This document shows positions 5,500-7,253 of a stretch of 7,253 nt of DNA, piece after piece. Source of the DNA: Trebonia sp. (lineage in GTDB: Bacteria; Actinomycetota; Actinomycetes; Streptosporangiales; Streptosporangiaceae); the NCBI GenBank assembly GCA_030043595.1, contig JASHXJ010000206.1, positions 1 through 7,253 on the forward strand, written 5' to 3'. The notes under the pieces are model-generated. The model was not told where the DNA came from. It made no database searches and saw only the letters and a program-made list of their open reading frames with translations. The translations under genes and the position numbers were made by a program. Every line of letters starts with the position of its first letter. The first letter of the stretch is position 1.

Positions 5500-6726
5500 C
5501 TAGCGGCCCAGGGACTCCAGCGCGACGTAGGCGTCGCTCACCAGGTCCTCGGGATCCTCCAGGCCGATAGAGAACCGCACCGCGCCCGGGTCGATCCCCG
5601 CGGCGCCGAGCGCCCTGTCGTCGAGCTGGCGGTGCGTGGTCGACGCGACGTGCGACGCCTTGGTGTGCGTCCCGCCGAGGGACGTCGCCGGCGCCGCCAG
5701 GCGCAGCCTGCTGACGAACGACAGCCCGGCCTCCCGGCCGCCGTAGGGGGTGACGGTGACGACCGCGCCGAACCGCACGCCCTCCGGTCCCGCCTCGAAC
5801 ATCCGCCGGGCCAGCTCGTGACTGCGGTGGGTGGGCAGCCCCGGGTAGTCGACGTAGGCGACGGCGGGATGGCGGGCCAGCGTCGCGGCGAACACCGACG
5901 CGGTGGAGCACTGGCGGCGCACCCGGACGGGCAGCGTCTCCAGGCCGCGGCGGAGCAGGAAGGCGTCGTCGGGGGAGAGCGACCCGCCCGTGTCGATCCG
6001 CGTCGCGCGGATCTGGCTGATCAGCTCGATCCGCCCGGTGACCACGCCGCCCGTGACGTCGGAGTGGCCGCCGAAGTACTTGGTCGCCGAGTGCACCACG
6101 AGGTCGGCGCCCTGCTCCAGGGGGCGGCAGACGACCGGCGGCGCCAGCGTGGAGTCGACGACGAGCAGCGCCCCGCTGCCGCGCGCGATCTCGGCGAGCC
6201 TGCGGACGTCCGCGACCACCGTCGTCGGGTTGGCGATCGTCTCGGCGTAGACGATCCGGGTCGACGGCCGCATCGCCGCCCGCACCCCGCCGAGGTCGGA
6301 TATGTCCACGAAATCCGTTTCGACCCCGAACCTCGCCAGCACGGTGCGCAGCAGGCTGTACGTTCCCCCGTACAGCGCCGAGGACGCGACCACGTGCGCG
6401 CCCGCCCGCGCGAACGTCCAGAAGACGCCGGAGATGGCGGCCATGCCGGACGCGAACGCCTGCGCGGCCGGCCAGCGCGGCAGGTTCGCCCCCTCCAGTG
6501 CCGCCACCGCGCGCGCGAAGGCGTCCACGGTCGGGTTGTCGATCCGGCTGTAGCTGTACCCGGGCACCCGGTCGTTCAGCACCGCCGCGTACTCTTCCGC
6601 CGAACCGAAGGCGAACGCCGCCGTACGGTACACCGGCGTGCCGAGCGGTCGCTGCGCGGGCTCGGGCGGCGGCGGCAGGTGGACCGCCCTGGTGTTCTCG
6701 CCGGGCTGCCTGCGGGCTATCTCCAC
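5500..6726 (-). CDS. Cys/Met-metabolism PLP-dependent enzyme (cystathionine lyase/synthase or sulfhydrylase type)
   Basis: A 408-aa fold-type I PLP enzyme of the trans-sulfuration family, usually a cytoplasmic homotetramer. The PLP site is complete: YSRIDNPT (58-65, phosphate-binding Y and R from the partner subunit), FASGM (91-95), Y119 in LYGGT stacking on the ring, D191 (VVDST), K216 in HSATKYFGG as the Schiff-base lysine, and R385 (VRFSIGLED) for the substrate carboxylate. Specificity is unclear. Gly replaces the methionine gamma-lyase cysteine (LYGGT). The Glu after SLGG that marks cystathionine enzymes is His here (SLGGTHT, 349-355), and ASTTHRQL (361-368) recalls O-acetylhomoserine sulfhydrylases. 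The GTG at 6726 is the first possible start after an in-frame stop, and GGAG lies 8 nt upstream. It sits between gpsA (60 bp upstream) and ddl (103 bp downstream), probably in the same operon. Family certain, reaction not assigned. Confidence 0.93.
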   Translation of the reverse strand: MEIARRQPGENTRAVHLPPPPEPAQRPLGTPVYRTAAFAFGSAEEYAAVLNDRVPGYSYSRIDNPTVDAFARAVAALEGANLPRWPAAQAFASGMAAISGVFWTFARAGAHVVASSALYGGTYSLLRTVLARFGVETDFVDISDLGGVRAAMRPSTRIVYAETIANPTTVVADVRRLAEIARGSGALLVVDSTLAPPVVCRPLEQGADLVVHSATKYFGGHSDVTGGVVTGRIELISQIRATRIDTGGSLSPDDAFLLRRGLETLPVRVRRQCSTASVFAATLARHPAVAYVDYPGLPTHRSHELARRMFEAGPEGVRFGAVVTVTPYGGREAGLSFVSRLRLAAPATSLGGTHTKASHVASTTHRQLDDRALGAAGIDPGAVRFSIGLEDPEDLVSDAYVALESLGR

Positions 6727-6786
6727 TGCTGCGGCTCCAACCGACTCAGGCTCCCGTCACGATGGCCGCGGCGGCATCGCCCCGGC

Positions 6787-7253
6787 TCATGCCCCGTACC
6801 ATTCCGGCTTGGCTGAACGTGACGCTAGCACCGTCGCCGCCTCCCGGACCGGGAGGTCGCCGGCGATCACCGCGGCGACCACCTCGGTGATCGGCATCTC
6901 CACGCCGTGCTTGCGCGCCAGCTCGAGCACCGGGGCATGCGACGTGACGCCCTCGGCGGTCTGGCTGGTGACCGCCAGTGCCTGCGCCGCGGTCATGCCG
7001 GTCCCCAGGTGGCGGCCGAACGTCCGGTTCCGCGACAGCGGCGAGCTGCACGTCGCGACCAGGTCGCCCATCCCCGCCAGGCCAGCGAACGTGCGCGGAT
7101 CGGCGCCCAGTGCCTCGCCCAGCCGGGTGATCTCGGCGAGGCCCCGGGTGATCAGCATCGCCTTCGTGTTGTCGCCCATGCCAAGCGCCACAGCGATCCC
7201 GACCGCGAGCGCGATGACGTTCTTCACCGCGCCGCCCAGCTCGCACCCGATGA
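6787..7253 (-). CDS. gpsA: NAD(P)+-dependent glycerol-3-phosphate dehydrogenase, C-terminal part
   Basis: GpsA reduces dihydroxyacetone phosphate to sn-glycerol-3-phosphate, the backbone of membrane phospholipids. The window holds only the C-terminal substrate-binding domain: 154 residues out of about 335, open at the right edge. It begins inside the hallmark IGCELGGAVKNVIALAVG, whose Lys is the conserved active-site residue. MGDNTKAMLITRGLAEITRLG, GLAGMGDLVATCSSPLSRNR with TFG, and TAEGV then follow. The GTG at 7227 lies inside the conserved AVKN motif and is not a start. The TGA at 6789-6787 is 60 bp before the PLP enzyme gene on the same strand. It is the first visible gene of the minus-strand cluster ending in ddl; gpsA next to ddl is familiar from other actinobacteria. 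Confidence 0.97.
   Translation of the reverse strand, partial: IGCELGGAVKNVIALAVGIAVALGMGDNTKAMLITRGLAEITRLGEALGADPRTFAGLAGMGDLVATCSSPLSRNRTFGRHLGTGMTAAQALAVTSQTAEGVTSHAPVLELARKHGVEMPITEVVAAVIAGDLPVREAATVLASRSAKPEWYGA

Noticed and set aside
4584..5570. 328-codon plus-strand frame opposite ddl
   Set aside because: Shadow of ddl; composition is Arg/Ala/Gly/Pro-rich, with no motif and no supporting ribosome binding site.
6745..6789. 14-codon minus-strand ORF overlapping the gpsA stop as ATGA
   Set aside because: The ATGA overlap suggests coupling, but the peptide is too short and Ala-rich to support without conservation data; it is probably chance.
5632..6816. 394-codon plus-strand frame opposite the PLP enzyme
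   Set aside because: Shadow of a well-supported PLP enzyme gene on the minus strand; the translated sequence is Arg-rich and featureless.

Overview
This is a high-GC actinobacterial chromosome segment made almost entirely of recognisable core-metabolism genes. The evidence is the GC-rich third codon positions, the GTG starts, an HU protein with a Lys/Ala/Pro tail, and a divergent IclR regulator beside leuCD. From memory, the order (IclR regulator, leuC, leuD, HU, with ddl and gpsA nearby) matches the ndgR-leuCD-hupS-gpsA-ddlA neighbourhood of Streptomyces and relatives. The genus cannot be fixed from the window. No mobile element, CRISPR array, tRNA or rRNA was seen.

Layout. Positions 1-616 (minus) hold the IclR-type regulator NdgR/LtbR, cut at its C-terminus by the window edge. 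A 77-bp divergent intergenic region follows. It holds an imperfect palindrome centred near 639, lying inside the spacer of a good ndgR promoter candidate, and the ndgR message looks leaderless. leuC (694-2121) and leuD (2162-2767) form a two-gene operon for isopropylmalate isomerase. A 488-bp non-coding stretch (2768-3255) then carries a very strong hairpin, several palindromes and two promoter candidates. It ends at the HU gene (3256-3588), which has its own two-part hairpin terminator. A small secreted four-cysteine protein (3735-4250) follows. Its stop codon lies 9 bp from the stop of a convergent minus-strand cluster.

Minus-strand cluster, in transcription order: gpsA (7253-6787, only the C-terminal domain is in the window), a Cys/Met-metabolism PLP enzyme (6726-5500) and D-alanine-D-alanine ligase ddl (5396-4260). 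The gaps are 60 and 103 bp. gpsA makes the glycerol-3-phosphate backbone for membrane lipids and ddl makes the peptidoglycan dipeptide, so two of the genes serve the cell envelope. The PLP enzyme between them does not obviously belong there, and its substrate-specificity residues are not those of a standard cystathionine enzyme.

I do not see a clearly new multi-gene system. The items most worth a second look are the regulator/operator/leaderless-promoter arrangement of ndgR-leuC, the specificity of the PLP enzyme, and the long structured non-coding region between leuD and hup.
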